From Alcanivorax hongdengensis A-11-3 (GTDB taxonomy: Bacteria > Pseudomonadota > Gammaproteobacteria > Pseudomonadales > Alcanivoracaceae): a stretch of 64,000 nt of DNA. Every line of letters starts with the position of its first letter. The stretch's first letter is position 1. The position numbers were made by a program, and so were the translations under genes. Positions 27,179 through 37,103 of the stretch are shown here, one piece after another. The stretch is taken from assembly GCF_000300995.1 (NCBI RefSeq), contig NZ_AMRJ01000012.1, positions 42,680 through 106,679 of the forward strand, written 5' to 3'. The notes beneath the pieces were generated by a model that was not told the origin of the DNA, made no database searches, and saw only the letters and a list, made by a program, of their open reading frames with translations.

Positions 27179-28174
27179 CTAGGGGTGTTTGTTTGCAAAT
27201 GGATGGGGCTTTATTCGCGTGCAAGCTCGCGCAGGCTGCAGGCGAGGGGCGTAGGCGTGCGGATGCAAGAGGCGCCTCGAAATCTCAGTGCTGAGCCAGC
27301 TATCGGGGTTCAGATTGGCGTCCGACCTTGTACGTTTTCCCGCGATCCCGCAATGAACCTTTTTTATGACTGATTTCAAAAGGCAGTCTATATCAGGATG
27401 GCTGCCCTGAAGGGCTGCAGCGGTCCATGTCCAACGTGCCTTGCTCCTTACAGAAATCAGAAAAGACTTTTTTTTGCATAACCTTGTCACATCCTCTTCG
27501 AGCGCCTTTCGATCGAAAGGATTCTCCGCCAGCGGTTTCCAGCCCAACGCATTGAGCTGCAGGCGAATATTCTGCAACAGCAGACGGTAAGGGTCGTTCA
27601 GGTCATAGAGCGACAGGACGCCATCGGCATGGATCAGAGTGTGCATGCCGGTGCTCATGGTCCATTGCCCCACGGCCAGTGCCAGGGGAGCGATGTCGTA
27701 GGGTTCCACGTCGCCGTCATCAATGGCCTGCCGGGCCAAGCTTTCCACCATCCTGCCCACCGGCTGCATGGCTTCCAGAAACTGCTGGCGACGGTGTTCT
27801 GAGGTGGCCTGCCAGATCACTTCGGTCATCACGTACTGTTCCAGACGAAAATGCTCCGGGTGATGCTGGGCGAACAGGGCATGGGCCACGGCAAAACCGA
27901 ACATCTTGTCGCGATTATTGGCCCCCTGCCATTCGTGAACGCGGCGGAAGTAGAGCTGGCGAGTGGTGGACAGCTCGCTGCACACCGCCATCAGCAGGTC
28001 TTCCTTGCTGGCAAAATGGTGATACAGCGTGCCGGTGGCGAAATTGCAGCTTCGGGCAATGGCCGCCATTTGCACACCCAGTAACCCCTGCTTGCAGATC
28101 TGCTGGCGGGTGGCTTCGATAAACAGTTTTTCGCGGTCGGCCAGGGCCTGTTCGCGGTTGGCGCTTTTTTTCAT
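27179..28174 (-). CDS. TetR-family regulator with frameshifted or extended C-terminus
   Basis: The frame is 331 residues, about 100 longer than a typical TetR protein. Residues 10-60 are the HTH (QMAAIARSCNFATGTLYHHFASKEDLLMAV) and the ligand domain runs to about residue 235. After LCKKK the composition becomes basic and unlike a TetR domain. The break lies at an A8 tract (T8 at 27468-27475 on the plus strand). Read in the other frame, the protein ends KKVFSDFCKEQGT... with a stop at 27393-27395, for about 260 residues, which looks like the natural end. Either a real mutation, slippage or a sequencing error is possible. Confidence 0.75.
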   Translation of the reverse strand: MKKSANREQALADREKLFIEATRQQICKQGLLGVQMAAIARSCNFATGTLYHHFASKEDLLMAVCSELSTTRQLYFRRVHEWQGANNRDKMFGFAVAHALFAQHHPEHFRLEQYVMTEVIWQATSEHRRQQFLEAMQPVGRMVESLARQAIDDGDVEPYDIAPLALAVGQWTMSTGMHTLIHADGVLSLYDLNDPYRLLLQNIRLQLNALGWKPLAENPFDRKALEEDVTRLCKKKSFLISVRSKARWTWTAAALQGSHPDIDCLLKSVIKKVHCGIAGKRTRSDANLNPDSWLSTEISRRLLHPHAYAPRLQPARACTRIKPHPFANKHP

Positions 28175-28243
28175 TCTGGTCGGATAACGTTGGAAGGTTT
28201 AACAAGTGTGAAGAGCATTGGGCAAGGGATCAAGCGTTGCCGG

Positions 28244-29392
28244 TTACAGCTGGTCGGCAATTTGTTCCAGCAAGGTATTCAAATGGCGCAGGCCTGTTTC
28301 TGTGCAGGCCAGCCTTTCATTCTCGACCCGCAACAGCTTGCGGGCCACAAGAGGCTGAAGGCGGGGTAACCAGCGCTCCGGGGCCTGGCCGCTGGTGGCG
28401 GTCAGCTGAGTCAGGGCAATGCCTCCGGGCAGGCGAAGGCCGTTGAGCAAGGCTTCGAACAGGCGCTCGTCCTTCTCGACCCGGGTCCACTGGCGACGGG
28501 CGCCGCCCGGGTCAGCCAGATAGTGCTCCGGTAGCCGGGTTTTTTGATAGCGGTGCACGGTGTCGTCAGTCACGTTGGTGAGCTTGCCGTGGGCGCCGGC
28601 GCCAATGGCCAGATAATCCCCGTACTGCCAGTAGTTGAGGTTATGGCGACATTCCCGGCCAGGTTGGGCAAAGGCCGAGATCTCGTAGCGGTGGTAGCCA
28701 TGGTCTGCCAGCAGGGCAAAGCCGGCGCTTTCGGTATCGGCCATGGTATCGCTGTCCGGCTGCGTGGGCGGTGAGCGATAGAATACCGTATTGGGCTCGA
28801 TGGTCAGCTCGTACCAGCTCAGGTGAGTCGGAGCGAGTTCAATGGCCCGTTGCAGATCATCCAGTGCCTGCTCGCGGCTTTGCCCCGGCAGGGCGTGCAT
28901 GATGTCCAGGTTGAAATTATCAAAGCCGGCCTGGCGGGCCTGGTGGGCGGCGGCTACCGCTGCCTGGCTGTCGTGAATGCGCCCCAGGGCTTGTAGGTGC
29001 TGGTTGTTGAAGCTCTGTACGCCAATTGACAAGCGGTTGATGCCGGCCTCTCGAAATCCCTCGAACCGCCCGGCTTCCAGGGTGCCGGGGTTGGCCTCCA
29101 GAGTGATCTCCGCGCTATCGGCCAGCGCCAGTCGCTGGCGCAGCCCGCGAAACAGCTGCTGATAAAAATCCGCGCTGAGCAGGCTGGGCGTGCCACCCCC
29201 GATAAACACGGTCTCCACCGTGCGTCCTTCCACCAGCGCTACGTCCTGCTCCAGATCGGTCAGCAGTGCCTGCAGGTAGGCCTGCTCCGGCAGCGCGCCA
29301 CGCTCATGGGAATTGAAGTCACAGTAGGGGCACTTGCGCACACACCAGGGGGTGTGGATGTAGAGGGAGAGGGGAGGCGTGATGAGTGGCAT
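28244..29392 (-). CDS. hemW: Radical SAM heme chaperone HemW (HemN-like)
   Basis: A 382-residue radical SAM protein of the HemW group. The cluster motif is CVRKCPYC (Cys17, Cys21, Cys24), followed by the GGGTPSLL motif. The C-terminal HemN domain is present. HemW carries heme to target proteins rather than oxidising coproporphyrinogen. It is found near rdgB and metW in pseudomonads, as here. Confidence 0.93.
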   Translation of the reverse strand: MPLITPPLSLYIHTPWCVRKCPYCDFNSHERGALPEQAYLQALLTDLEQDVALVEGRTVETVFIGGGTPSLLSADFYQQLFRGLRQRLALADSAEITLEANPGTLEAGRFEGFREAGINRLSIGVQSFNNQHLQALGRIHDSQAAVAAAHQARQAGFDNFNLDIMHALPGQSREQALDDLQRAIELAPTHLSWYELTIEPNTVFYRSPPTQPDSDTMADTESAGFALLADHGYHRYEISAFAQPGRECRHNLNYWQYGDYLAIGAGAHGKLTNVTDDTVHRYQKTRLPEHYLADPGGARRQWTRVEKDERLFEALLNGLRLPGGIALTQLTATSGQAPERWLPRLQPLVARKLLRVENERLACTETGLRHLNTLLEQIADQL

Positions 29393-29440
29393 AGGGAACG
29401 CAGTGCCATAGAATGAGTGGGCTATGGTAGCAATAAAATG

Positions 29441-29520
29441 GATAATTGATAGTTGATAATGGATAACGCAAAGCGCCTGAAGTGCTGTTCCGTTATCAAT
29501 TTTCCATTCTTAATTATCAA
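29441..29520. repeat. AT-rich dispersed intergenic repeat, copy 2
   Basis: The arm 29441-29468 (GATAATTGATAGTTGATAAT then GGATAACG) and the arm 29491-29520 (CGTTATCAATTTTCCATTCT then TAATTATCAA) are imperfect inverted copies around a 22-bp GC-richer core. They fill the gap between hemW and the DUF188 gene, whose ATG lies 11 bp downstream. Confidence 0.55.
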
Positions 29521-29530
29521 TTGGTATTCA

Positions 29531-29980
29531 ATGGCACATATCTGGGTAGACGCGGACGCCTGTCCGAGACCGGTGAAGGATATTCTGTTCAAGGCGGCGC
29601 AGCGTACGCAGACGCCCTGCACCCTGGTGGCCAACCAGATGATCGCCGTGCCGCGTTCGGCATTGATTCGCTCGGTGCAGGTGCCGCAGGGGTTTGATGT
29701 GGCCGATAACGAGATCGTGCAGCGCTGTGAAGCCGGCGACCTGGTGGTGACCCAGGACATTCCGCTGGCGGCGGAGGTGGTTGCCAAGGGAGCTCTGGCG
29801 GTGACACCGCGGGGGCACTGGCTGGACAAGGACACGGTGCGCGAGCGGCTCAATATGCGCGACTTCATGGAAGAGATGCGCTCGGCGGGCATGGAGACCG
29901 GTGGCCCGAAAGGCTACAGCGCCCAGGACAAGGGCCGTTTCGCCAATGCCCTGGACCGCTGGCTGGCCCGTCAGAAATAA
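29531..29980 (+). CDS. YaiI/YqxD family protein (DUF188)
   Basis: A 149-residue protein of the YaiI/YqxD family, recognised from the start [19 protein letters not shown] and the block [16 protein letters not shown]. The fold resembles PIN-type nucleases, with conserved Asp residues in the first motif, but no activity is established. The start at 29531 gives the usual N-terminus; no Shine-Dalgarno is visible after the AT-rich repeat. The 3' end overlaps the convergent outer-membrane protein gene by 10 bp. Confidence 0.9.
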   Translation: MAHIWVDADACPRPVKDILFKAAQRTQTPCTLVANQMIAVPRSALIRSVQVPQGFDVADNEIVQRCEAGDLVVTQDIPLAAEVVAKGALAVTPRGHWLDKDTVRERLNMRDFMEEMRSAGMETGGPKGYSAQDKGRFANALDRWLARQK

Positions 29981-30669
29981 CCGTTCAGGCCCACCCCAAA
30001 CCAGCTCAGATCGCCGCCGCCGTCGCGGCGCACATCTTCGCCGGCCCAGCTGTGGTGGCCAGCCACGAACAGGGACAGCCTTGGCGCGTATTGCCAGCTT
30101 AAGGTCACATCCAGCTGCTGATGGTTGGGGCCATCATGGGCCTCGCTGGTATAGCCGTAATCCAGCCCCTGACTGAGGCGGCCATTGATGCTGACCGTCT
30201 TGCTCAGTGCTTTGACAGTGCGTAGCGATAGCAACACAAAGGTGCCTTCGGCCTGGTGCGAATAGGTGGCCTCGATGCCGGGTATCAGCCAGGGTTTGAG
30301 CAGAAACTCACCGCCCAGCGCCACTTCGCTGTCGTAATCCCGGCCCGGATCGCTACGTAGCCGTGTGATCGACACAAAGGGAGTCAGCTTGCCCAGCGAG
30401 GGTACGTATTCCAGCGTGGCATCGGTTTCCCGGTAATCGGTCTGGTCGCCGCGTCCATGCCACAGTTCCACGCCCCAGTCGCCGTGAGCCAGGTAGGCAT
30501 CCAGCGAGTAGAGCCCGCCTTTTGCCAGCTGGTTGCGCCCTTCGGAGGCGTACTTGCTGTCCCAGGCGGGCATCAACTGGAATTCCAGGGCGCTGGCCGT
30601 TAGTGGTGCCATCAGTGGCAGGAGGCAACCAAGGCCTTTATACATTCTCTTGTTCAGACAGCGATTCAT
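29971..30669 (-). CDS. Small outer-membrane beta-barrel protein (YfaZ-like?)
   Basis: A 232-residue exported protein. A signal peptide ending near TASA is followed by alternating polar/hydrophobic strands with aromatic ends and a C-terminal Phe (GVGLNGYF), the outer-membrane barrel signature. Eight or so strands fit the length. There is no family motif that I can name with confidence. A start at 30645 (MYKGLGCLL) is also possible and gives a neater signal peptide. Confidence 0.65.
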   Translation of the reverse strand: MNRCLNKRMYKGLGCLLPLMAPLTASALEFQLMPAWDSKYASEGRNQLAKGGLYSLDAYLAHGDWGVELWHGRGDQTDYRETDATLEYVPSLGKLTPFVSITRLRSDPGRDYDSEVALGGEFLLKPWLIPGIEATYSHQAEGTFVLLSLRTVKALSKTVSINGRLSQGLDYGYTSEAHDGPNHQQLDVTLSWQYAPRLSLFVAGHHSWAGEDVRRDGGGDLSWFGVGLNGYF

Positions 30670-30738
30670 CCGGCCAGCTTAACAAGGGGACGGACCGGCA
30701 CCGGTTTTTATTATGTAGCCAGTGCCAATGAGAATGGC

Positions 30739-31332
30739 TTACGCGCCGCGAAGTTGCTCGATCAGGATGGCCATGGCCTGACCGCGGTGGCTCAGGCGAT
30801 TTTTCTGGTCCGGTTCCAGTTCGGCGGCGGTACGGCCCAGCTCCGGGACCAGGAAATGCGGATCATAACCGAAGCCCTGCTCACCGCGTGGCTCCAGCAC
30901 GATTTCCCCTTCCCAGGTGCCCTGGCAGATCAGCGGTGTGGCATCGTCCTCGTGGCGCATCATCACGATCAGGGCCCGATAGCGAGCACTGCGCTGGACG
31001 TCGGGGGCATCGGCCAGCATTTCCACCAGCAGAGCGTTGTTCTTGGCATCAGTGGCGCCAACGCCGGAGAAGCGCGCGGAGAACACGCCGGGGGCGCCAT
31101 TAAGCGCATCCACCTCGATGCCGGAATCGTCGGCGATGGCGGGCAGGCGGGTATGCCTGCAGGCATTGCGGGCCTTGATGATGGCGTTTTCCACGAACGT
31201 CAGCCCGGTTTCCTCGGCCTCGGGCACGTTGAAATCACTCTGGGGCACCACCTCGATACCCAGCGGAGCCAGCAGTTGCTGCATTTCCTTGAGTTTCTTG
31301 GCGTTGCCGGAAGCCAGTACGATTTTTTCCAT
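30739..31332 (-). CDS. rdgB: Non-canonical purine NTP pyrophosphatase (RdgB/HAM1)
   Basis: A 197-residue house-cleaning enzyme that hydrolyses dITP, ITP and XTP to monophosphates. Motifs: VLASGNAKKLKEMQ at the start, the substrate-binding ADDSGIEVDALNGAPGVFSAR, and GFGYDPHFLVPELGRT with SHRGQA at the end. Length and spacing match the family. It lies downstream of metW, as in Pseudomonas. Confidence 0.96.
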   Translation of the reverse strand: MEKIVLASGNAKKLKEMQQLLAPLGIEVVPQSDFNVPEAEETGLTFVENAIIKARNACRHTRLPAIADDSGIEVDALNGAPGVFSARFSGVGATDAKNNALLVEMLADAPDVQRSARYRALIVMMRHEDDATPLICQGTWEGEIVLEPRGEQGFGYDPHFLVPELGRTAAELEPDQKNRLSHRGQAMAILIEQLRGA

Positions 31333-31373
31333 GATGCAATCTTCCCGGTTGTCGGTGACGGGGCAGAGGAGCG

Positions 31374-31973
31374 CTACAGCGTCACCCGATAGAGCGCCAC
31401 TTCACCGAACAGGTTGGGCCAGCGGCGCGCCAGCAGGCCGCTGTGGTGGTGACGGTTGAGCACCTGGCGCTCGAGAATACGGATGCCGTTGTGACGGCAG
31501 TGATTTTCGAAGTCGCGCACCGTGCACAGGTGAATATTGGGGGTGTCGTACCACTGGTAGGGCAGTGCCGTGGATACCGGCATGCGGCCCTTGAAGCCGA
31601 GAAAGGCGCGGATGCGCCAGTGGCCGAAATTGGGGAAGGTAATGATCGCCTCGCGGCCCACGCGCAGCATTTCCGACAGGATCTGGTCCGGGCGCAGCAC
31701 CGCCTGCAGGGCCTGGGTCATCACCACATAGTCAAAGCGTTTGTCCTGGAAGTTGTGCAGCCCCTGATCCAGGTCCTGCTCGATCACGTTAACGCCTTTT
31801 TCAAAGCAGGCAGCCAGGTTGTCCTGGTTGATTTCCAGGCCATAGCCGCGAATGTCTTTCTCGGCTTTCAGGTGAGCCAGCAGCGAGCCTTCGCCGCAGC
31901 CCAGGTCCAGCAGGGTGGCCTGGCGGGGAATCCAGTTGCTGATCAGGTTGAGATCATCGCGCAGCGCGGTCAT
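31374..31973 (-). CDS. metW: Methionine biosynthesis protein MetW
   Basis: A 199-residue class I methyltransferase-like protein with the SAM motif [11 protein letters not shown] near residue 20 and the [12 protein letters not shown] block typical of MetW. It accompanies MetX and is required for full homoserine acetyltransferase or succinyltransferase activity in several proteobacteria. GGAGG lies before the ATG within the end of metX; the ATGA overlap couples the two. Confidence 0.94.
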   Translation of the reverse strand: MTALRDDLNLISNWIPRQATLLDLGCGEGSLLAHLKAEKDIRGYGLEINQDNLAACFEKGVNVIEQDLDQGLHNFQDKRFDYVVMTQALQAVLRPDQILSEMLRVGREAIITFPNFGHWRIRAFLGFKGRMPVSTALPYQWYDTPNIHLCTVRDFENHCRHNGIRILERQVLNRHHHSGLLARRWPNLFGEVALYRVTL

Positions 31974-33121
31974 GACGGGTTTACCTCCTCGGCCACGCGG
32001 TGCATGTAGGCGCCGAACAGCTTGATGTACTCGGGAATATCGAGCAGGAAGGCGTCATGGCCCTTGGGCGTATCTATTTCCGCATAGCTCACGTCCCGGC
32101 CGGCATGCATCAGTGCATCGACGATTTCCCGGCTGCGCTCCGGCGCAAAGCGCCAGTCGGAGGTGAACGACATGACCAGGAACTTGCAGGTGGGTTTGGC
32201 CATGGCCTGCTCCAGCGAGTGGTCGAACTCCCGCGCCGGGTCGAAATAATCCAGCGCCTTGGTCATCAGCAGGTAGGTATTGGCGTCGAAGTTGCGCGAA
32301 AAGGTCTCGCCCTGATGGCGCAGGTAGGACTCCACCTGGAACTCCACATCAAAGCCGAAGTGAAAACGGCCACTGCGCAGGTCGCGGCCGAACTTCATGC
32401 GCATGGCGTCGTCACTCAGATAGGTGATATGGCCGACCATGCGCGCCAGAATGAGCCCCTGGCGGGGGTAGGTATCATGCAGGTAATAGCGCCCGCCGTG
32501 GAAGTTCGGGTCGGTGAGAATCGACTGGCGAGCCACCTCGTTGAAGGCAATGTTCTGGGCCGACAGCTTGGGTGCGGCGGCAATCACCACCGCGTGGGCC
32601 ACCCGGTCCGGGTAATCCACGGACCACTGCAGCGCCTGCATGCCCCCCATACTGCCGCCGACCACCGCGGCCCAGCGCTGGATGCCGAGATGGTCGGCCA
32701 GCCGTGCCTGGCTGTTCACCCAGTCTTTCACGGTCATCATGGGAAAATCCGGACCCCAGGGCTGACCGGTTTCCGGGTTGATGGAGCCGGGGCCGGTGGA
32801 GCCGTGGCAACCGCCCAGATTATTCAGGCTGACCACGAAGAAGCGATTGGTATCAATCACCTTGCCGGGGCCGATGCAGGTATCCCACCAGCCCGGGCGC
32901 TTTTCCGCCATGCTGTGATAGCCGGCGGCGTGGTGATGGCCGGACAGGGCGTGGCAGATCAGCACCGCATTGGAAGCATCGGCATTGAGGGTACCGTAGG
33001 TCTCATACACCAGGTCATAGGCGGGCAACACCCGGCCACACTCGAGCTCCAGCGGTGTGGAGACCGACAGGGTTTGGGGTTCAACCAGTCCAACGGAATC
33101 GTGGGGAATGCTTTGCGGCAT
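31970..33121 (-). CDS. metX: Homoserine O-acyltransferase MetX
   Basis: A 383-residue alpha/beta-hydrolase that acylates homoserine in the first step of methionine synthesis. The nucleophile serine is in GGSMGG, and the catalytic Asp and His follow (GHDAFLLD near the end). The substrate loop [13 protein letters not shown] is present. Many gammaproteobacterial MetX proteins in fact use succinyl-CoA; the sequence alone does not let me decide. The start at 33121 gives [11 protein letters not shown]; an earlier in-frame ATG would add 19 residues of unlikely sequence. Confidence 0.94.
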   Translation of the reverse strand: MPQSIPHDSVGLVEPQTLSVSTPLELECGRVLPAYDLVYETYGTLNADASNAVLICHALSGHHHAAGYHSMAEKRPGWWDTCIGPGKVIDTNRFFVVSLNNLGGCHGSTGPGSINPETGQPWGPDFPMMTVKDWVNSQARLADHLGIQRWAAVVGGSMGGMQALQWSVDYPDRVAHAVVIAAAPKLSAQNIAFNEVARQSILTDPNFHGGRYYLHDTYPRQGLILARMVGHITYLSDDAMRMKFGRDLRSGRFHFGFDVEFQVESYLRHQGETFSRNFDANTYLLMTKALDYFDPAREFDHSLEQAMAKPTCKFLVMSFTSDWRFAPERSREIVDALMHAGRDVSYAEIDTPKGHDAFLLDIPEYIKLFGAYMHRVAEEVNPS

Positions 33122-33251
33122 GATCGGCAACTTGCTTGGATTGAGGCAAAGTCTAATCGGCGTCATGCGGTGGTGCAATCAAGGGCAGTCTCCGTGTCGG
33201 CAGGGTAGACTGTGCCGCTGAGTCATCACCGCGAGCAGGAGGACGCAATTC

Positions 33252-34553
33252 ATGGCGCAACGAGAACTGCTGGAGCGGCTCTACGCCCAGGTGGCCAACG
33301 AGGAAGACGCCCGCACCTGCAAGGATATCAGCGCGGATGCCTGCCGGGAGGTGCCGGGCAACTTCTTCCGTATCATCCTGGCCAACATGCTGACCAAGGT
33401 CGGCGATCTGCTGATCAATCCGAAAACCGTACTGGCCTGGCTGGTCAGCGCCGTGGGTGCGCCCTCGGCCATCGCCGCCATGCTGGTGCCGATCCGTGAA
33501 TCCGGCTCGCTGATTCCGCAGCTGATGATCGGTGCCTGGGTACGCCGTTATGCCGTGCGCAAGGGCTTCTGGGTGCTGGGGGCGGTGCTTCAGGGGCTGG
33601 CGGTGCTGGGCATGGCTGCCGTGGTGTGGACCTTGCAGGGCGTGGCGGCCGGGCTGGCGATTCTCGGCTTGCTGGTGCTGTTCAGTGTCAGCCGCGGTTT
33701 CTGCTCCGTGGCCATGAAGGATGTGCAGGGCAAGACCATTCCCAAATCCCGGCGCGGTCGGCTCACCGGGCTGGCCGCCACCCTGTCCGGCGTGATCACC
33801 ATGGCACTGACCCTGGTGATCTTCCGGGGTGACAGTGACCCGTCCGTGGCCTTCTATACGGCCCTGCTGGCCGGCGCCGGCCTGATCTGGCTGGCCGCCG
33901 GCGCTGTCTTCGCCGGGGTCGACGAATACCCCGGCGCCACCGAAGGTGGCAGCAACGCGTTCAGGGAAGCGCTGGCCAGCCTGGGCCTGTTGCGCAGTGA
34001 TGGCCCCTTTCGCCGCTTTGTCATTACCCGTGCCCTGCTGATGGCGTCGTCGCTGGCCTCGCCGTTTCTGGTACTGCTGGCCCGGGAAAGCACCAGCCTG
34101 CCGTTACTGCTGGGCAGCTTTGTGCTTGCCTCCAGCCTGGCCAGTGCGGTCAGTGCCACGGTCTGGGGCTACATGGCTGATACCTCCAGTCGACGGGTAA
34201 TGATCCGTGGTGGCAGCCTGTCGGCGCTGGTTTGTCTGGCCGCCGGCGCCCTGGCGCTGTGGCAACCGGATGGCGGGCAGCTGCCGTGGATTTATCCCGG
34301 TGCCTTCTTTGTGCTGGCCATCGCCCATGCCGGTGTGCGCATCGGCCGCAAGACCTACCTGGTGGATATGGCCGGCGGCAACAAGCGCACCGATTACACC
34401 TCGGTGAGCAATACCGTCATTGGGGTGCTGCTGCTGCTGGTGGGTGGGCTCAGTGCTGCAGTGTCGGCACTGGGCAATGACTGGGCGCTGCTGTTGCTGG
34501 GGGCCATGGGCATGGTCGGTGTCATCAGTGCCTGGCGGCTGCGGGATGTGTGA
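33252..34553 (+). CDS. MFS transporter
   Basis: A 433-residue protein with about 12 membrane helices in two halves and the loop RRGRL near residue 165 after helix 4-5. GGAGG precedes the ATG. The substrate cannot be assigned; the N-terminal about 55 residues are an unusual soluble extension (Cys-rich, AQRELLERLYAQVANEEDA). It diverges from metX across a 130-bp spacer. Confidence 0.85.
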   Translation: MAQRELLERLYAQVANEEDARTCKDISADACREVPGNFFRIILANMLTKVGDLLINPKTVLAWLVSAVGAPSAIAAMLVPIRESGSLIPQLMIGAWVRRYAVRKGFWVLGAVLQGLAVLGMAAVVWTLQGVAAGLAILGLLVLFSVSRGFCSVAMKDVQGKTIPKSRRGRLTGLAATLSGVITMALTLVIFRGDSDPSVAFYTALLAGAGLIWLAAGAVFAGVDEYPGATEGGSNAFREALASLGLLRSDGPFRRFVITRALLMASSLASPFLVLLARESTSLPLLLGSFVLASSLASAVSATVWGYMADTSSRRVMIRGGSLSALVCLAAGALALWQPDGGQLPWIYPGAFFVLAIAHAGVRIGRKTYLVDMAGGNKRTDYTSVSNTVIGVLLLLVGGLSAAVSALGNDWALLLLGAMGMVGVISAWRLRDV

Positions 34554-34678
34554 CAGCGTGATTCGGCGAAGACATTTGCTCTTCTTTTTGTAAGCCATGT
34601 CTCAAGGCAGCCCCTGGTCATTTACTTGCGGGCTCGCTTATTTATGCTCGGTGGTTTTGCTTGATCGGGGAAACCACA

Positions 34679-35287
34679 ATGATGAAAAGAACCTTGCTTG
34701 CCGCGTCTCTGCTTTCTCTGTCCGCCGTATCGATGGCGGATCAAAAATTGGGCCTTGCCATTGGTGGCAGCCTGGCACTGGATCGCAGCAACTTCTATGA
34801 CGAGCTGGAAGACGAGTTGCCCAGTGGTGTGTCGCTGGATGAGGATTCCGCCGCGGTGGGCGGCGATATCTATGTGGGGCTGGCCTTTGGCGGCGCCTCC
34901 ACCCTTCGCCTGGGCTACCGTAAATTCGGTGACCAGGATGCCGATGCCATTTCCGGTGGGGTCAAAACCGGTGATGTGAAAATGGAAGCCGATGGCACCT
35001 ATCTGGCGGCGGATTTGTTGTTCCCGCTTAACGACAGTTTCTATCTGGGCGGCACCCTGGGCCTGCAGAACTGGGATGGCAAGGTGACCGCTTCCGGTGT
35101 CGGCGGTCGGGCTACCATCAAGGATGATGCCCGTGATTTTTTCTACGGGCTGCGTGGCAAGGCACTGCTCAAGGACAGCAACCTGGCCCTGACCTTCAGC
35201 TACAACCGCTATGATTTCGACGCCGAAGGCGGTGATGATATCAAGTACGACAGCATCAGCGTGGGCCTGGAAGGCTACTTCTACTGA
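34679..35287 (+). CDS. Outer-membrane beta-barrel protein, OmpW/OmpA-like size
   Basis: A 202-residue exported protein: signal peptide to SMA|DQ, then eight-stranded-barrel-like repeats with aromatic/Gly strand turns (LRLGYRKFG, FYLGGTLGLQNWDG, LALTFSYNRYDF) and a C-terminal Tyr-Phe-Tyr. It is probably a small outer-membrane pore or structural protein. Two consecutive ATG codons start it. A candidate promoter (TTTACT-16-TATGCT) lies about 45 bp upstream. Confidence 0.75.
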   Translation: MMKRTLLAASLLSLSAVSMADQKLGLAIGGSLALDRSNFYDELEDELPSGVSLDEDSAAVGGDIYVGLAFGGASTLRLGYRKFGDQDADAISGGVKTGDVKMEADGTYLAADLLFPLNDSFYLGGTLGLQNWDGKVTASGVGGRATIKDDARDFFYGLRGKALLKDSNLALTFSYNRYDFDAEGGDDIKYDSISVGLEGYFY

Positions 35288-35300
35288 TACACTGAATCCG

Positions 35301-35321
35301 GGCGGCCGGCTTTTGGCCGCC
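35301..35321. terminator. Hairpin between convergent genes
   Basis: GGCGGCC-GGCTTTT-GGCCGCC stands between the outer-membrane protein stop and the trmB stop. There is no clear T run, so it may be a Rho-dependent or transcript-stabilising hairpin rather than a full terminator. Confidence 0.5.
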
Positions 35322-35330
35322 TGAACCTGT

Positions 35331-36047
35331 CTAGCCTTTCTCGAACAACAGATCCCACACGCCGTGGCCGAGCTTTTCGCCGCGGCGTTCGAATTTCGTT
35401 TCCGGGCGCCATGACGGGCGCGGCGAAAAGGCTCCCTCGCCGGCCAGGTTGTGGAAGCCGCTGGCCTCCTTCATGACTTCCATCATGTGCTCGGCGTAAT
35501 GCTCCCAGTCCGTGGCCATGTGCAAGATGCCGCCGCTGGCCAGTTTGCGTTGTACCAGTGCCACCCAGGCGGGCTGTACGATACGGCGCTTGTGGTGCTT
35601 CTTCTTGTGCCACGGGTCCGGGAAGTAGAGCTGTACGCGGGCCAGGCTGCCGTCCGGGATACACAGCTCGAGAATCTCCACCGCGTCGTCGCAATAGCTG
35701 CGCAGATTGCTCAGACCACGTTGCTCGATGTCCATCAGCAGGGCACCGACGCCGGGGCGGTGCACCTCAATGCCGATGAAGTCCTGATCCGGTGCGGCCT
35801 CGGCCATGGCGGCCAGGGACTGGCCCATGCCATAACCGATTTCCAGCACGCGGGGCGCGTCGCGGCCAAACACCTTGCCGGCATCCAGCAGGCCGTCGCG
35901 GCGTTCCAGCCCGAAGCGCGGCCAGAGGGTGTCCAGGGCGTTGCGCTGGCCGGCGGTCAGGCGCCCTTCGCGCAGCACGAAACTGCGTACCTTGCGCATT
36001 ACCTTGCCGGTTTCCGGGTCTTTGTCCTGTTTGATGAAGTCGAGCAT
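35331..36047 (-). CDS. trmB: tRNA (guanine-N7)-methyltransferase TrmB
   Basis: A 238-residue SAM-dependent enzyme that makes m7G46 in tRNA. The SAM motif [14 protein letters not shown] is near residue 72, followed by [15 protein letters not shown] and the family signature [18 protein letters not shown]. Length matches the family. It ends the thiS-thiG-trmB run, but a structured spacer separates it from thiG. Confidence 0.96.
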   Translation of the reverse strand: MLDFIKQDKDPETGKVMRKVRSFVLREGRLTAGQRNALDTLWPRFGLERRDGLLDAGKVFGRDAPRVLEIGYGMGQSLAAMAEAAPDQDFIGIEVHRPGVGALLMDIEQRGLSNLRSYCDDAVEILELCIPDGSLARVQLYFPDPWHKKKHHKRRIVQPAWVALVQRKLASGGILHMATDWEHYAEHMMEVMKEASGFHNLAGEGAFSPRPSWRPETKFERRGEKLGHGVWDLLFEKG

Positions 36048-36124
36048 GGTAGTCGGGCTGTCAGGGTCGGGAGCGCGATTGTAGCAAAAAGCGGCGCCGG
36101 CGGGGCTTCACGTGGGGTTCATGT

Positions 36125-36243
36125 TGGCGGGGGTGTAATGAGAACACCCCCAAAGGCGGATACCCCCTTATCCGCCGCCAGGCTGTCTGACAGCCTGCTA
36201 ATGACACTTCCCTAGGCGCCGCACCCCCGGCGCCCTTTTTTTG
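36125..36243 (+). ncRNA. Candidate structured small RNA (four hairpins and terminator)
   Basis: Four successive hairpins lie in the trmB-thiG gap: GGGGGTGT/ACACCCCC (36129-36151), GGCGGATA/TATCCGCC (36155-36176), CAGGCTGTC-T-GACAGCCTG (36179-36197) and GGCGCCG/CGGCGCC (36215-36234), the last followed by seven T. The T tract makes it a plus-strand terminator, yet no plus-strand protein gene ends here. It may be a small RNA or a set of 3' terminators. I see no convincing promoter. Confidence 0.4.
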
Positions 36244-36250
36244 TCTGCGT

Positions 36251-37030
36251 TTAGCGGCTGATGCCGTCCAGCGGTGATGAAGCGCTGGCGTAGGCCTTGC
36301 GCGGCATGCGCCCGGCCAGGAAGGCCTCGCGACCGGCCTCGATGGCCTTTTTCATGGCCGAGGCCATCAGCACCGGCTGGTTGGCGTGGGCCACGGCGGA
36401 ATTGAGCAGCACGCCATCACAGCCCATCTCCATGGCAATGGCCGCATCCGAGGCGGTGCCCACGCCGGCGTCGACGATGATCGGCACGTTGGCCTCTTCC
36501 ATGATCAGCTTGATGTTGTGCGGGTTGAGGATGCCCAGCCCGGAGCCGATCAGCGAGCCCAGCGGCATGACGGCCACACAGCCCATGTCTTCCAGTTCCC
36601 TGGCAACGATCGGATCATCGTTGGTGTAGACCATCACCTTGAAGCCGTCATCGATCAGTTCGCGGGCGGCCTGCAGGGTATGGGTAATGTTCGGGTAGAG
36701 GGTTTTCTGGTCGCCCAGCACTTCCAGCTTCACCAAGTCATGGCCGTCCAGCAGTTCCCGGGCCAGCTTGCAGCAACGCACCGCTTCCTCGGCGCTGTAG
36801 CAGCCGGCGGTGTTGGGCAGGATGGTGTAGCGGTCCGGGCTGATGAAATCCAGCAGGTTGGGCTCGTCCGCATTCTGGCCAATGTTGGTGCGGCGTATGG
36901 CCACGGTCACGATCTCGGCACCGCTGGTTTCGATGGCCTGGCGGGTTTCATCGAAATCCTTGTATTTGCCGGTGCCAATCAGCAGCCGGGATTGGTAGGT
37001 CTTGCCTGCGATGTGGAGCGAGTCGGACAT
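36251..37030 (-). CDS. thiG: Thiazole synthase ThiG
   Basis: A 259-residue TIM-barrel enzyme that forms the thiazole phosphate of thiamin from DXP, dehydroglycine and ThiS thiocarboxylate. The catalytic lysine is in VKLEVLGD, and the phosphate-binding [17 protein letters not shown] block is complete. The start at 37030 ([21 protein letters not shown]) is preceded by TGGAAG; upstream in-frame codons lack family similarity. It follows thiS by 73 bp. Confidence 0.95.
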   Translation of the reverse strand: MSDSLHIAGKTYQSRLLIGTGKYKDFDETRQAIETSGAEIVTVAIRRTNIGQNADEPNLLDFISPDRYTILPNTAGCYSAEEAVRCCKLARELLDGHDLVKLEVLGDQKTLYPNITHTLQAARELIDDGFKVMVYTNDDPIVARELEDMGCVAVMPLGSLIGSGLGILNPHNIKLIMEEANVPIIVDAGVGTASDAAIAMEMGCDGVLLNSAVAHANQPVLMASAMKKAIEAGREAFLAGRMPRKAYASASSPLDGISR

Positions 37031-37103
37031 GGTGGCTTCCAGGGTTGGTTCGGGGATTCGGTGGCGTTCGCGGTGGTGGTTGCCCGGCTTGGCGTCGGGC
37101 GGT

